Shown here in pieces: positions 29,178 through 37,818 of a stretch of DNA of 64,000 nucleotides (position 1 is its first letter; the number at the start of each line of letters is the position of its first letter). This DNA is from Pirellulaceae bacterium (GTDB lineage Bacteria; Planctomycetota; Planctomycetia; Pirellulales; Pirellulaceae), in the NCBI GenBank assembly GCA_029243025.1, contig JAQWSU010000051.1, forward strand, positions 1 to 64,000, given 5' to 3'. The notes under the pieces were generated by a model. It had not been told where the DNA came from. It ran no database searches and worked only from the letters and a program-made list of their open reading frames with translations. Both the position numbers and the translations under genes were made by a program.

Positions 29178-30362
29178 GTGGCGACAGGTAAATATCTCTT
29201 CACGAGTGAATCCGTGAGCATGGGGCATCCGGACAAGCTGGCCGATCAAATCTCTGACGGAATTCTTGACGCCCTGTTCAAGCAAGACAACATGAGCCGG
29301 GTCGCCTGCGAAACGATGGTAACGACGGGAATCGCTATTGTCGCGGGAGAAATCACCACCAACGCAGTTGTGGATTTTCAGGAAGTGATTCGCCGCGTCA
29401 TTCGTGAGGTTGGGTACACGGATGACAAAATGGGCATCTGTGCTGATACGTGTGCGGTGATGGTTTCCATCGATAAGCAGAGTCCTGATATCGCCCAGGG
29501 AGTGGATGACAATCAGTCGTCGGGAAAGGATATCGGGGCTGGTGATCAGGGGTTGATGTTTGGCTACGCCTGTAACGACACCGAAGAGTTGATGCCGGTG
29601 CCAATCGCTCTTTCGCACCGTATTCTGAACCGGTTGACGGAGGCTCGTCAAAAGGCAGAAGTGGGTTGGCTACGGCCCGACAGTAAAAGTCAGGTCACGG
29701 TGGAGTACGATGGCAATCGACCTGTACGTATCGATACAGTCGTCGTTTCGACGCAACATGATGAGGATGTATCGAATGCCGAGATTCGTGAGTTCATCAT
29801 CGAGAATGTTGTGAATCCACTGTTGCCGCAGGATCTGGTTTCGAGCGATATCAAGTATCACATCAATCCTACGGGTCGATTTGTCGTGGGGGGACCGCAT
29901 GGTGATTGTGGGCTCACCGGACGAAAAATTATCGTCGATACCTATGGAGGATGGGGACGGCACGGTGGTGGGGCCTTCAGCGGAAAGGATCCAACCAAGG
30001 TCGATCGTAGCGCCGCTTATATGGCCCGTCATGTGGCCAAGAACATCGTTGCAGCTGGCTTAGCAGAACGCTGCGAAGTCCAGTTGGCTTACGCCATCGG
30101 CGTTTCGGAACCCGTGAGTGTGTTGGTTGATACAGAGGGAACGGGAACTGTTCCTGATGAAAGTATCTGCGCGGCTGTTCGCGAGTTCTTCCCGTTGTCG
30201 CCTCGAGGCATTATTGACTACCTCAAATTGCGACGGCCAATTTTCCAGCAAACGGCGCATGGAGGTCATTTTGGACGGACCGGTGATGCGTTTACTTGGG
30301 AAAACACGGATCGAGCGGCAGAGCTTGCAGGAGTCGTCGCTGCCGGTGCAGCTTCCAAGTAG
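29178..30362 (+). CDS. metK: S-adenosylmethionine synthetase
   Basis: Makes S-adenosylmethionine from methionine and ATP, 394 residues. Seen: [20 protein letters not shown] at the N-terminus, [40 protein letters not shown], the P-loop-like [22 protein letters not shown], and [14 protein letters not shown] near the end. Start: GTG at 29178 gives [13 protein letters not shown], the usual beginning, and has GGGAGG 7 bases upstream; the in-frame ATG at 29145 adds 11 non-conserved residues. No SAM riboswitch could be recognised in 29015-29177. Confidence 0.96.
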   Translation: MATGKYLFTSESVSMGHPDKLADQISDGILDALFKQDNMSRVACETMVTTGIAIVAGEITTNAVVDFQEVIRRVIREVGYTDDKMGICADTCAVMVSIDKQSPDIAQGVDDNQSSGKDIGAGDQGLMFGYACNDTEELMPVPIALSHRILNRLTEARQKAEVGWLRPDSKSQVTVEYDGNRPVRIDTVVVSTQHDEDVSNAEIREFIIENVVNPLLPQDLVSSDIKYHINPTGRFVVGGPHGDCGLTGRKIIVDTYGGWGRHGGGAFSGKDPTKVDRSAAYMARHVAKNIVAAGLAERCEVQLAYAIGVSEPVSVLVDTEGTGTVPDESICAAVREFFPLSPRGIIDYLKLRRPIFQQTAHGGHFGRTGDAFTWENTDRAAELAGVVAAGAASK

Positions 30363-30388
30363 GGAGAAATCTCTGGTAGTGTCGTGGA

Positions 30389-30418
30389 TGCCATCAGTCG
30401 ACTCGGTGACTGATGGCA
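30389..30418 (+). terminator. 11-bp perfect hairpin after metK
   Basis: TGCCATCAGTC and GACTGATGGCA pair exactly around an 8-base loop, 27 bases after the metK stop and 39 before the next ATG. No T-run follows, so it may be a weak terminator, an RNA-stability element or an attenuating structure. Confidence 0.5.
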
Positions 30419-30456
30419 GGGGCGTTGCACTTGTGGATTTCCCAGGAGTATGAGGC

Positions 30457-31227
30457 ATGGAGGTTGGCTGGCAATCAAAGTCTCCCCACTGGATTCCGTC
30501 GGAGCGTCGTATCGCGGTCTTTGCGACGACATCCGCGCTCGGGTTATTGATGTTGATGGCGATTGTCTTATGGGGTCGCCGCTTGTTGGGGGCATTTGCC
30601 GATTCACCTTCAGCGACCGTCTTGCTTACCGCTCTCTTCGTACTCGTGGCGACTTCTTGGTTATTCCGGGTTCCTGTTTTTCGCGCTGCCAGCGTCGATC
30701 GGCCCACTCTTTATTTCCTCCTTTTCGGCACTTCAATCAGCTTGCTGTTATCTGGAACATTACTCACCGATGTATTTACTCAGCCTGCCTGGGCTTGGTT
30801 GACTTTCTGGGGCGTAATGATCAGCAGCGAGTCGTTTATTTATCGGCGAATTGCGAGGCGAATTCAGCGTCGTCCGCCACAACAACGCCCGCTTAAGGCC
30901 GAAGTTCACTTGCATGAAGAGTCTGAGTTGCCCGAGGAAGTTTGTCAGCAATTCGTCAGGTCGACGGATCCCGAACTTGGGGAGATTATTCATGGCAAAT
31001 GGCGAGCTCGTTTTCAAACCGGGCAACGAACAGAGTCCATTCACTTGTCGTTCTGTCCGCCCTTGCCGAGTGCCCCTCAGCTAGAGGTTGAAACGGTTAG
31101 TGGCCCCGCGGCGTCAACGAAACCCGCGCTAGTCGTTCCACATGGTGCTCGGATCGACATACGTCTCGATCAACCCGCGGAGGAACAAACCGATGTGGTG
31201 CTTGAGGTTTTCGTGCATCAAGGCTAG
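30457..31227 (+). CDS. Membrane protein of unknown function
   Basis: 256 residues, not recognised. Four hydrophobic helices occupy residues about 20-140 (for example FATTSALGLLMLMAIVLW and LYFLLFGTSISLLLSGTLL). An Arg-rich stretch IYRRIARRIQRRPPQQRP follows. The C-terminal 110 residues form a soluble domain with alternating strands ending VVLEVFVHQG. An AGGAG ribosome-binding site stands 9 bases before the ATG. It follows metK across a hairpin and converges on the next gene with a 9-base gap, so any link to SAM metabolism is only positional. Confidence 0.75.
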   Translation: MEVGWQSKSPHWIPSERRIAVFATTSALGLLMLMAIVLWGRRLLGAFADSPSATVLLTALFVLVATSWLFRVPVFRAASVDRPTLYFLLFGTSISLLLSGTLLTDVFTQPAWAWLTFWGVMISSESFIYRRIARRIQRRPPQQRPLKAEVHLHEESELPEEVCQQFVRSTDPELGEIIHGKWRARFQTGQRTESIHLSFCPPLPSAPQLEVETVSGPAASTKPALVVPHGARIDIRLDQPAEEQTDVVLEVFVHQG

Positions 31228-31236
31228 GCTCGCAGG

Positions 31237-32259
31237 CTAGTTGTCGGGCTCTGTGAGCAAAATCGTTCGCATTCGTTCCACAATCTCTGGATTCGGTAAG
31301 TTCGACGATTTCATCAGCATGTGAACGAAGTTGTCGGCGAGTACTTCTTCAGGATGGATGATATATTCCGTGTTCCTACCAATCTGCTTGTGATAGGACG
31401 GCTCGCTGCGAGGATCAATCAGATTGGCTTGGCCATCGGTTAGCTGGGGACGCCAACTCCCTTCCGACTCTTCAACCTCCATCAAGCGAAACAATAATTC
31501 GCCAAATAGAGTGCGATTTTCAAATGTTTCGTAATCGGCTGCTTTCGTCAGCAAAACCGGTGTGACATCGACTTGTTGCCCCTTTCGGTCAAGCTGGATG
31601 ACGCAATTCAGGAGAGGCGCATCGGGGTTAGTGATTTTGCGATTAATCAAGGCTCTTGGTAAGTCGATCGGCTTAACTTCGCGAAAACCAACAACGGCGT
31701 ACAATTGACGTCGTAGCAGGGGAGAATGACGGCTGAGCACGTGGAATAATTCATGTAACACGAGCCTTTTCAAGGACGCTGAGTCTCGTTTCAAGACGGA
31801 ACGCGGCAAGACAATCGCTGCTTCTCGGCAGTGGGGAGCGTTGGCCTCTTCACGGCCTGTTGTAAGCAGGAGTTGAATCTCTGGTGGCCAAACTTTCTTG
31901 AAACCAAGAAGCAGAGGTTGCAATTCTTTCAGGACCTGCCTCAACTGACTTTCCTCGGCCAGAGTCCAGTCCAAGGCCTGTGCTTGCACAAAATCGAGAA
32001 ATTGGGCTTCCGAGATTGGATCGGAGGCCTGGAGACGTATTTGCCGATCAAAAGGACTGAGATTTCGAATGAATCGGTCCGTTTGGCCCAGTGACTGCTT
32101 TGCCGTTTGGCGGTCGGCAAATGATAAGTTGACTTGCGGATGGATCGAAATGGCCGCTTCTTCTGCCGCCGGCAAAGCCGATTGGCAGATCAAAGCGACA
32201 AAGAGGCGACCGGCGAACAACAGCTCGATTTTTTTGATGGCACTCATCGATCGTGACAT
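31237..32259 (-). CDS. Secreted protein with an HExxH metallopeptidase motif
   Basis: 340 residues. A signal peptide (FAGRLFVALICQSALPAAEE) precedes a domain in which LVLHELFHVLSRH supplies a zinc-type HExxH motif (His169, Glu170, His173). A possible third ligand lies in HPEEVLADNFVHM (Glu304 or Glu305), the spacing and wording typical of gluzincins. A periplasmic or secreted metallopeptidase is therefore likely, but no named family was recognised and activity is unproved. ATG 32259 is used; ATG 32247 is also in frame and would give a more compact signal peptide. Confidence 0.7.
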   Translation of the reverse strand: MSRSMSAIKKIELLFAGRLFVALICQSALPAAEEAAISIHPQVNLSFADRQTAKQSLGQTDRFIRNLSPFDRQIRLQASDPISEAQFLDFVQAQALDWTLAEESQLRQVLKELQPLLLGFKKVWPPEIQLLLTTGREEANAPHCREAAIVLPRSVLKRDSASLKRLVLHELFHVLSRHSPLLRRQLYAVVGFREVKPIDLPRALINRKITNPDAPLLNCVIQLDRKGQQVDVTPVLLTKAADYETFENRTLFGELLFRLMEVEESEGSWRPQLTDGQANLIDPRSEPSYHKQIGRNTEYIIHPEEVLADNFVHMLMKSSNLPNPEIVERMRTILLTEPDN

Positions 32260-32403
32260 TAGCTTTCGCGCGATGAAAGAGGATATTTGTGCTTGGTGAA
32301 TTTGAGGCGTGGTGGAATAATAACGCCAATATCACTCAATCGATGCCATTCGTCGATTGGATTTCGTGAGAAAGATTCAAACCTGTTTTTGCGGGATTAA
32401 ATT

Positions 32404-32520
32404 ATGGCCAGATGGCCACGTCATGTTCGTACGACGCTTTTTACCTATTTGAGCGTCTTTCTCCTCTTTCCGGTCTTGTGCCTCGCCTGTTACGGCTTCG
32501 TGCAGGGTTGGTGGTTTTAA
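32404..32520 (+). CDS. Possible 38-residue single-pass membrane protein
   Basis: ATG at 32404 opens a 38-codon frame ending TAA at 32520. The product has a basic start (MARWPRHVRTT), a single hydrophobic helix (LFTYLSVFLLFPVLCLACYGF) and a short end VQGWWF. The positive-inside charge pattern and clean helix suggest a real small membrane protein. The ribosome-binding site (GCGGGATT) is weak. It sits 45 bases before the UDP-sugar pyrophosphorylase gene in the same direction. The rest of 32260-32565 holds no other feature. Confidence 0.45.
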   Translation: MARWPRHVRTTLFTYLSVFLLFPVLCLACYGFVQGWWF

Positions 32521-32565
32521 CGTTCTGAGATCGTTTCGAGAGCTGCTTGCACAGGAGAATGAAAC

Positions 32566-33960
32566 GTGGAGCCTACTGATAAGGATCGCTTAATCACTTT
32601 GCTTTCGGGCTACCGTCAAGAACATCTGCTCCAATTTTGGGACGATCTTGATCTGAATCAACAAGCAAATCTCAGGGAACAAATCGCTGCTATTGATTTT
32701 GATCTTATGAAGGAGCTTTCAGCAGGGGAGAAGATTAAGCAAGATTTTTCTCAATTGGCCGCTCGAGCTCGCCCTCCCAAGGCTTATCGATTCGACGATG
32801 TTTCACTGAACGCCGGTGAGATTCGCTCCGCTGCGGAGAATGCGATTTCCAGCGGAAAATTGGGAGTCGTATTGGTTGCCGGAGGGCAGGGGACACGACT
32901 CGGGTTTCCGCACCCCAAAGGGATGTTTCGACTCGGCCCTCTTTCCGACCGAACTCTGTTTCAAATCCACATCGATCAGTTGTTGGCGGTTTCAGCTCGT
33001 TACGGAGTGAGGATTCCGTTGTACTTAATGACCAGTCCCGTCACGCATGACGAGACGGTTGATTTTTTGCAAAAGCATGAAAACTTTGGCCTACCCCCAG
33101 AAGATTTGTACATTTTTTGTCAGGGGACGATGCCTGCTGTTGACTCAGAGGGAAAGCTGTTGCTGGAGCGTCCGGATCGGATTTCGCTTAGTCCTGATGG
33201 GCATGGTGGGATGCTGGCCGCTTTTCACTCAAGTGGCTGTTTGCGAGATGTAACGGAGCGGGGCTTGGAACAACTGTTCTATTTTCAGGTCGATAATCCG
33301 TTGGCTCGTATCTGTGACCTCGACCTTGTCGGTTATCATCTGCATGCCCGTTCTGAATTGACGACGCAGGTTGTTGCCAAATGTTCTGCTGATGAAAAGG
33401 TCGGCAATGTTGTCGAGGTCGATGGACAAATCATGGTCATCGAATATAGCGATCTTCCTGCGGCAGCTGGCGAGCGAGTGCGATCTGATGGGTCGCTTGA
33501 GTTGTGGGCTGGGAACATTGCGATACATATTTTCCAGGTCCAATTTCTCATTCAGGCTACTCAAGAAAAATCGGCGTTGTCGTTTCATCGTGCCTTGAAG
33601 AAAGTGCCCTATCTCAATGAAGGCGGTCGCGTGGTTGTGCCGGATGAGCCGAACGCCACTAAATTTGAAAAGTTCATTTTTGATCTGATGCCACAGGCAA
33701 AAAATGCAATCGTTGTGGAGGCGGCGGCTGAGGAAGTGTTCGCTCCTGTGAAGAATGCAGTGGGGGCGGCAAAGGACAGCCCCGAAACGGCAAGATCTGC
33801 CATGATTGCCCGTGATCAGCATCGATTGCGAGCTGCGGGTATTGTCGTTGGCAAGCAGGTCGACGTGGAAATCAATCCTCGCTTCGCACTGGGCCTGACT
33901 GAGATCAGGCAAAAACTCGATCACGTTAAATCGATCGACGAAGATACTTACTTTGAATGA
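32566..33960 (+). CDS. UDP-N-acetylhexosamine / UDP-sugar pyrophosphorylase (UAP1-like)
   Basis: Nucleotidyltransferase that makes a UDP-sugar from UTP and a sugar 1-phosphate, 464 residues. The helical N-terminus (HLLQFWDDLDLNQQANLREQI) and the nucleotide motif VLVAGGQGTRLGFPHPKGMF (103-122) are those of the eukaryote-type UDPGP family rather than bacterial GlmU or GalU. Further family segments are LYLMTSPVTHDET, SLSPDGHGGMLAAF, QVDNPLARICD and HIFQVQFL. Start: GTG at 32566 with AGGAG about 10 bases upstream; a nearby ATG is out of frame. GlcNAc-1-P or GalNAc-1-P is the likely substrate. A GDP-mannose pyrophosphorylase gene follows. Confidence 0.88.
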   Translation: MEPTDKDRLITLLSGYRQEHLLQFWDDLDLNQQANLREQIAAIDFDLMKELSAGEKIKQDFSQLAARARPPKAYRFDDVSLNAGEIRSAAENAISSGKLGVVLVAGGQGTRLGFPHPKGMFRLGPLSDRTLFQIHIDQLLAVSARYGVRIPLYLMTSPVTHDETVDFLQKHENFGLPPEDLYIFCQGTMPAVDSEGKLLLERPDRISLSPDGHGGMLAAFHSSGCLRDVTERGLEQLFYFQVDNPLARICDLDLVGYHLHARSELTTQVVAKCSADEKVGNVVEVDGQIMVIEYSDLPAAAGERVRSDGSLELWAGNIAIHIFQVQFLIQATQEKSALSFHRALKKVPYLNEGGRVVVPDEPNATKFEKFIFDLMPQAKNAIVVEAAAEEVFAPVKNAVGAAKDSPETARSAMIARDQHRLRAAGIVVGKQVDVEINPRFALGLTEIRQKLDHVKSIDEDTYFE

Positions 33961-34002
33961 ATCAAGCAAACTGCGAGCGATCGACGCTCAAAGGAGATGA
34001 AG

Positions 34003-35088
34003 ATGTTACACGCGGTGATCATGGCGGGCGGAGCCGGTACTAGATTTTGGCCAGCGAGTCGACGTCGACGTCCCAAGCAATTGTTGGATTTAGCTGGCGG
34101 ACAGTCGATGATTCAGGCCACGGTTGCACGACTTGGGCGGCTCGTGCCATCGGAAAATGTGCTGGTTGTGACCAATCAGCAACTGGTTGATCCGATTCGA
34201 CACCAACTGCCCCAGTTGCCGCCAGCTGCCGTTCTGGGTGAGCCGTGTAAACGCGATACGGCGCCTTGTGTGGGCGTTGCCGCCGTGTGGGTTCAGCAAC
34301 ACGATTCGGACGCGATTATGGTGGTGATGCCTGCGGACCACATCATCGAGCCAAATCAGGCATTTCAAGATGCGATCCGATACGCAGGAAACTTGGTAGA
34401 AGAACAACCTGATCGGATTGTTACTTTCGGAATCCGCCCCGCCTATGCTGCGGAATCCTTCGGTTACATTCACCGCGGTGATGCGATTGAAGCCAAGAAA
34501 GCGAACGCTCCGAAGCTCTTTCAGGTGAATGACTTTCGTGAAAAACCGACCGCCGAGGTCGCGCAAGAATACTTGGATGACGGTAACTACTACTGGAACT
34601 CCGGCATTTTTGTTTGGAATGCTCGCACCATCCTGGCCCAGTTGAAGCAACATGAACCGCAGATGTTCCAACGTATCGAAGCGATTGGCCAGGCGATTGG
34701 TTCGGCTCAGTTTGACGAAGTCTTTGAAGCCGAATTCTCCGCAATCGTAGGCAAGTCGATTGATTACGCCGTGATGGAACGTGCGGAAAATGTTGTTGTC
34801 ATCGAGGCACCTTTTGACTGGGATGATGTCGGTAGCTGGCAGGCGCTGGCCCGCTTGCGGGGCACCGACCAGGATGGCAATACGATTGCCGCACGTCATC
34901 TGGGAATCGACACCCAAGGCTCGACAGTTCGTGGCGAGGATGAACATCTGGTGGTGACCGTTGGGTTGAAGGATTGTCTCATCGTGCACACGAAAGATGC
35001 CACACTGGTCGCGAATAAACATGATGAGGAGCGTGTGCGCGATGTGGTGAAGCAATTAGAAGCCAATGGCTGGACTGAATTCCTCTAA
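34003..35088 (+). CDS. manC: Mannose-1-phosphate guanylyltransferase
   Basis: Makes GDP-mannose from GTP and mannose 1-phosphate for glycan synthesis, 361 residues. Seen: the N-terminal signature MAGGAGTRFWPASRRRRPKQ, LGEPCKRDTAPCVGVAA, MPADHIIEPN, FREKPTAEVAQEYLDDGNYYWNSGIF (split here only for description), DYAVMERAENVVVIE and DWDDVGSWQAL. This is a single-domain enzyme without the C-terminal isomerase domain. Start: ATG at 34003 (MLHAVIMAGG), 6 bases after AAGGAG; ATG 33997 abuts the ribosome-binding site and is less likely. It follows the UDP-sugar pyrophosphorylase by 42 bases. Confidence 0.93.
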   Translation: MLHAVIMAGGAGTRFWPASRRRRPKQLLDLAGGQSMIQATVARLGRLVPSENVLVVTNQQLVDPIRHQLPQLPPAAVLGEPCKRDTAPCVGVAAVWVQQHDSDAIMVVMPADHIIEPNQAFQDAIRYAGNLVEEQPDRIVTFGIRPAYAAESFGYIHRGDAIEAKKANAPKLFQVNDFREKPTAEVAQEYLDDGNYYWNSGIFVWNARTILAQLKQHEPQMFQRIEAIGQAIGSAQFDEVFEAEFSAIVGKSIDYAVMERAENVVVIEAPFDWDDVGSWQALARLRGTDQDGNTIAARHLGIDTQGSTVRGEDEHLVVTVGLKDCLIVHTKDATLVANKHDEERVRDVVKQLEANGWTEFL

Positions 35089-35119
35089 GTCAGTCGAATT
35101 TTTCCGGTACTGTATTTGG

Positions 35120-35590
35120 GTGATCATTTTGAATGCCAGCTCCGTTCCAGGTCGTATTGCGGCCATTGATTTTGGTACTGTCCGCATTGGAATTGCGATC
35201 TCCGATCCGCAGCAATCGATCGCCAGCCCCTATGAGAATTACAAGCGACGTGACTCGTTGCAGGATTCACGCAGGTTTCGACAATTGGTTGAGGAAGAGG
35301 GAGTTGTACAATTCATTGTTGGGCTTCCATTGCATCTCGATGGTCGTGAGAGTCCCAAGTCAAACGAAGCACGAAAGTTTGGTGCTTGGCTGGAAGCGGA
35401 AACGAGCGTGCCCGTGAATTATCATGATGAACGCTTCACGTCGGTCGAGGCGGAGCAGCAGATGCTGTCGGTCAACATGACACGCAGCAAACGTAAGCAA
35501 CGTCGAGATATGTTGGCCGCTCAACTGTTGCTGTCGGCTTACTTAGAATCGGATCGTGAGGGGCATGATCCTGGTGCAATCGACGGATGA
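35120..35590 (+). CDS. ruvX: Holliday junction resolvase-like / pre-16S rRNA nuclease
   Basis: RNase H-fold YqgF/RuvX protein, 156 residues, thought to process pre-16S rRNA 5' ends and proposed as a Holliday-junction nuclease. Seen: the first acidic motif AAIDFGTVRIGIAISD, VGLPLHLDGRESP, VNYHDERFTSVEAEQ and the C-terminal RRDMLAAQLLLSAYLE with its Asp. Start: GTG at 35120, just after the manC stop; TTG 35129 is an alternative. Longer in-frame starts would overlap manC. No clear ribosome-binding site. Confidence 0.9.
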   Translation: MIILNASSVPGRIAAIDFGTVRIGIAISDPQQSIASPYENYKRRDSLQDSRRFRQLVEEEGVVQFIVGLPLHLDGRESPKSNEARKFGAWLEAETSVPVNYHDERFTSVEAEQQMLSVNMTRSKRKQRRDMLAAQLLLSAYLESDREGHDPGAIDG

Positions 35591-35630
35591 CGTTCGGTTT
35601 TTTGTCCGCTGTCGTCCCGATCAGTCGGGC

Positions 35631-36752
35631 CTACTGCCGATGGGCGACTTTTTGCTGTTCCGAAAGGTACTGCTCAATCCAGGGGTAGATCTCCTCGGCC
35701 GGCAAGGCGTAGCTGGCAATCCGTTCGGCTCGAGCGATATTAATGCCGACGACGCGCCCCTCCAGGTCCACAACCGGTCCGCCGCAATGTTCCGGCAGTA
35801 AGAAGGTGTCGTGCTGAAGCACGCTCGGAAAACCTGTGCGACGATCGCTTAGCTCTCCGCCCAAAAAACTTTGGAAATCACTGTTTTCGAGATCGAGATC
35901 CGTTCGCCGTCCTAGTTGGGCCGTCAGTGATAGTTCGTCATCCTCGCGTTGCACGACCAGTTGAATGTCTGCGCCGGGGAGTTGTTTGTTGATGATTCGA
36001 ACCAGTTCATCACTCGTTTGAATCGGTTGTTCATTCACTTCGATCACGACATCACCATCGCTTAGGCCGGCGGCGTCAGCAGCACTTTTGGCAACAACGT
36101 CGGTGATGATCGCGCCGAATCGACCTGTGCGAAGTCGAATACCGAGCACGCCATCGTTGGCAACGAGATGCGGAGCAAGGCTGACAACGCCAATTGCAAT
36201 CGGCTCTTTCCCGAGGCTTGGAGTTGCCAGGAGGGTTCCCACCTCGGGCTCGTTTTCACGGCTCCATTTGACCGACCTTAGGTTGTTAGCACGGACTTGC
36301 AGTAGCGCCAGATCGTGACTCGGGCGAAGCTTGACAACTTCGGCCGTTCGACGAGCTCGATTCGCGAACTGGCATGTGAGTCGACCATCTTGAGTCACTT
36401 CGCTGGCTTTCGTCAAGATTAAGCCCGAGGGATCGACAATCGTTCCCATCGCGATGGGATGGCCGTCTCGGAATACGCGTACCGTAGAAGCACGAGCATC
36501 TGCGATGATTTCAGAGAAGGCCGACTTGACCTTTTGGTGGTTTTTTCCCACTTCCCATCCGTTGTCGACCTTGTCCAGCCAACCACTCAACAAGGCGGCG
36601 TCGTCACGCGTTTGTACGCTCGTGTGACGTTGAACTAAACGGAGGGGGTTAAAAGAAGATTCTTCTTGATACGAGCGATGAAGGCAGAATGTAGCCGCAG
36701 CTGTTGTTGTCAACGTCAGGGCAATCGCGAAAAATCTTCGGTAACCTAACAT
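35631..36752 (-). CDS. Degenerate HtrA-like protein with nested PDZ domain
   Basis: 373 residues with an N-terminal anchor (FFAIALTLTTTAAATF). Residues about 88-192 resemble the first barrel of a trypsin-like HtrA protease (MGTIVDPSGLILTKASEV, then SHDLALLQV). A PDZ domain occupies about 203-280 (FGAIITDVVAKSAADAAGL, SDGDVVIEVNEQPI). The second-barrel end follows it: PEHCGGPVVDLEGRVVGIN. The catalytic His is replaced (Ser117 in TKASEV), the Asp is kept (Asp147) and the nucleophile position is Cys323 instead of Ser. It is probably a non-proteolytic binding or chaperone protein. It lies 49 bases downstream of an intact HtrA gene in the same direction. Confidence 0.8.
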   Translation of the reverse strand: MLGYRRFFAIALTLTTTAAATFCLHRSYQEESSFNPLRLVQRHTSVQTRDDAALLSGWLDKVDNGWEVGKNHQKVKSAFSEIIADARASTVRVFRDGHPIAMGTIVDPSGLILTKASEVTQDGRLTCQFANRARRTAEVVKLRPSHDLALLQVRANNLRSVKWSRENEPEVGTLLATPSLGKEPIAIGVVSLAPHLVANDGVLGIRLRTGRFGAIITDVVAKSAADAAGLSDGDVVIEVNEQPIQTSDELVRIINKQLPGADIQLVVQREDDELSLTAQLGRRTDLDLENSDFQSFLGGELSDRRTGFPSVLQHDTFLLPEHCGGPVVDLEGRVVGINIARAERIASYALPAEEIYPWIEQYLSEQQKVAHRQ

Positions 36753-36801
36753 GATTAGCCTTCGTTACGCCTGTAGGTTGTGATGGGAACGGAGAAATAA
36801 A

Positions 36802-37818
36802 TTAGTTTCGCCGACGGGGTCGGGTACCTAGCTTCAACTCGAAATCAAGCACCTGACCGTCGCGAACGACGCGGATTTGTACTTCGTCTTCGGGACTCAA
36901 TTGTCCGACTTCATTTTGTAAATCTTGGAATGTCTCAATCCGCGCGGTGTTAACGCGAAGCACAATATCGCCTGTCTCTAAACCGCTCGAAGCCGCCGGA
37001 GAACCTTCGATGACTTGGGAAATGCGGGCTCGTTCTGTTTCGGTGTCCTCGGTAACGCCTAGCCAGCCCCGCTCCGGTGCGGTTAACAGTCCCCAGACTT
37101 CGCCTTTGGCAAGACGCGTCCATGAGTTGCGGAATGGGTCGACGGGAACGTGAACATTGATCGTTAGATTCTTACCGATCCGACTGTGAATTCCGATCAC
37201 TTTACCTTCTAAGTCGAAGAGCGGGCCACCTGAATCGCCGCCCACAAGTGTGCAGTCGGTTAGGATTGCGGAGTTCTCGGTCTTTAAGATCCGCCCCCAA
37301 CGTAAAACGGGCAAGCGATCACGGTCGTATCCGCCGGGATGACCGGTTGCCAGGCACCACTGTCCCGGCTTTACAGCGGCTGAATTGCCTAAGTCGGCGT
37401 GCGGCCACTGTCCCGATTCTGTGATTTTGATCATCCCTGCGTCGAGCTCCTGGTTGAGCCCTAACGTGATGCCTCGAACAATACGACCGTCGGATAAAAA
37501 GATCATCGCTGCCCGTCGCGGGGTTCCCGCTACATGGGCTGCGGTCAAGACATAGCCATCTTCGCTGACGATCACGCCGCTGCCGTTCGCTCGGCCGACC
37601 TGGACGGCGACCGTGGCAGACAGCATGCTTTCGGTGAGCTCGCGAATCTTGGTTTGAAGCGCTCGTAGCTCCGATACATCAGACGGAGCGTTTCCGTTTT
37701 TGACTCGCGCCAAAGTGGTATCGGTTTTTGCAGCTTCCTGTGCGAACACGTTCAACGGGAGCGATGCCAAAAGAACTAGCAATGCGACAGACCGAACTGT
37801 TTGCACTAGATGCTTCAT
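36802..37818 (-). CDS. HtrA/DegP-type periplasmic serine protease with one PDZ domain
   Basis: 338 residues with a signal peptide (SVALLVLLASLPLNVFAQ). The complete catalytic triad is visible: His95 in GYVLTAAHVAG, Asp126 in ELDAGMI and Ser196 in GGDSGGPLFDLEG. A C-terminal PDZ domain follows (GWLGVTEDTETERARISQVI to VVRDGQVLDFELKLG). The domain order is normal for DegQ/DegS-like proteins. It is probably a periplasmic quality-control protease. The degenerate paralogue lies immediately downstream. Confidence 0.9.
   Translation of the reverse strand: MKHLVQTVRSVALLVLLASLPLNVFAQEAAKTDTTLARVKNGNAPSDVSELRALQTKIRELTESMLSATVAVQVGRANGSGVIVSEDGYVLTAAHVAGTPRRAAMIFLSDGRIVRGITLGLNQELDAGMIKITESGQWPHADLGNSAAVKPGQWCLATGHPGGYDRDRLPVLRWGRILKTENSAILTDCTLVGGDSGGPLFDLEGKVIGIHSRIGKNLTINVHVPVDPFRNSWTRLAKGEVWGLLTAPERGWLGVTEDTETERARISQVIEGSPAASSGLETGDIVLRVNTARIETFQDLQNEVGQLSPEDEVQIRVVRDGQVLDFELKLGTRPRRRN

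Noticed and set aside
33229-33969. 246-codon minus-strand frame opposite the UDP-sugar pyrophosphorylase gene
   Set aside because: Shadow of a clear UDPGP-family gene.
34090-35055. 321-codon minus-strand frame opposite manC
   Set aside because: Antisense shadow of a well-recognised enzyme; no domain, no ribosome-binding site, and biased by manC codon structure.
35616-35629. Hairpin CCCGA-TCAG-TCGGG between ruvX and the pseudo-HtrA gene
   Set aside because: Only five base pairs and no T-run on either side, so not called as a terminator.
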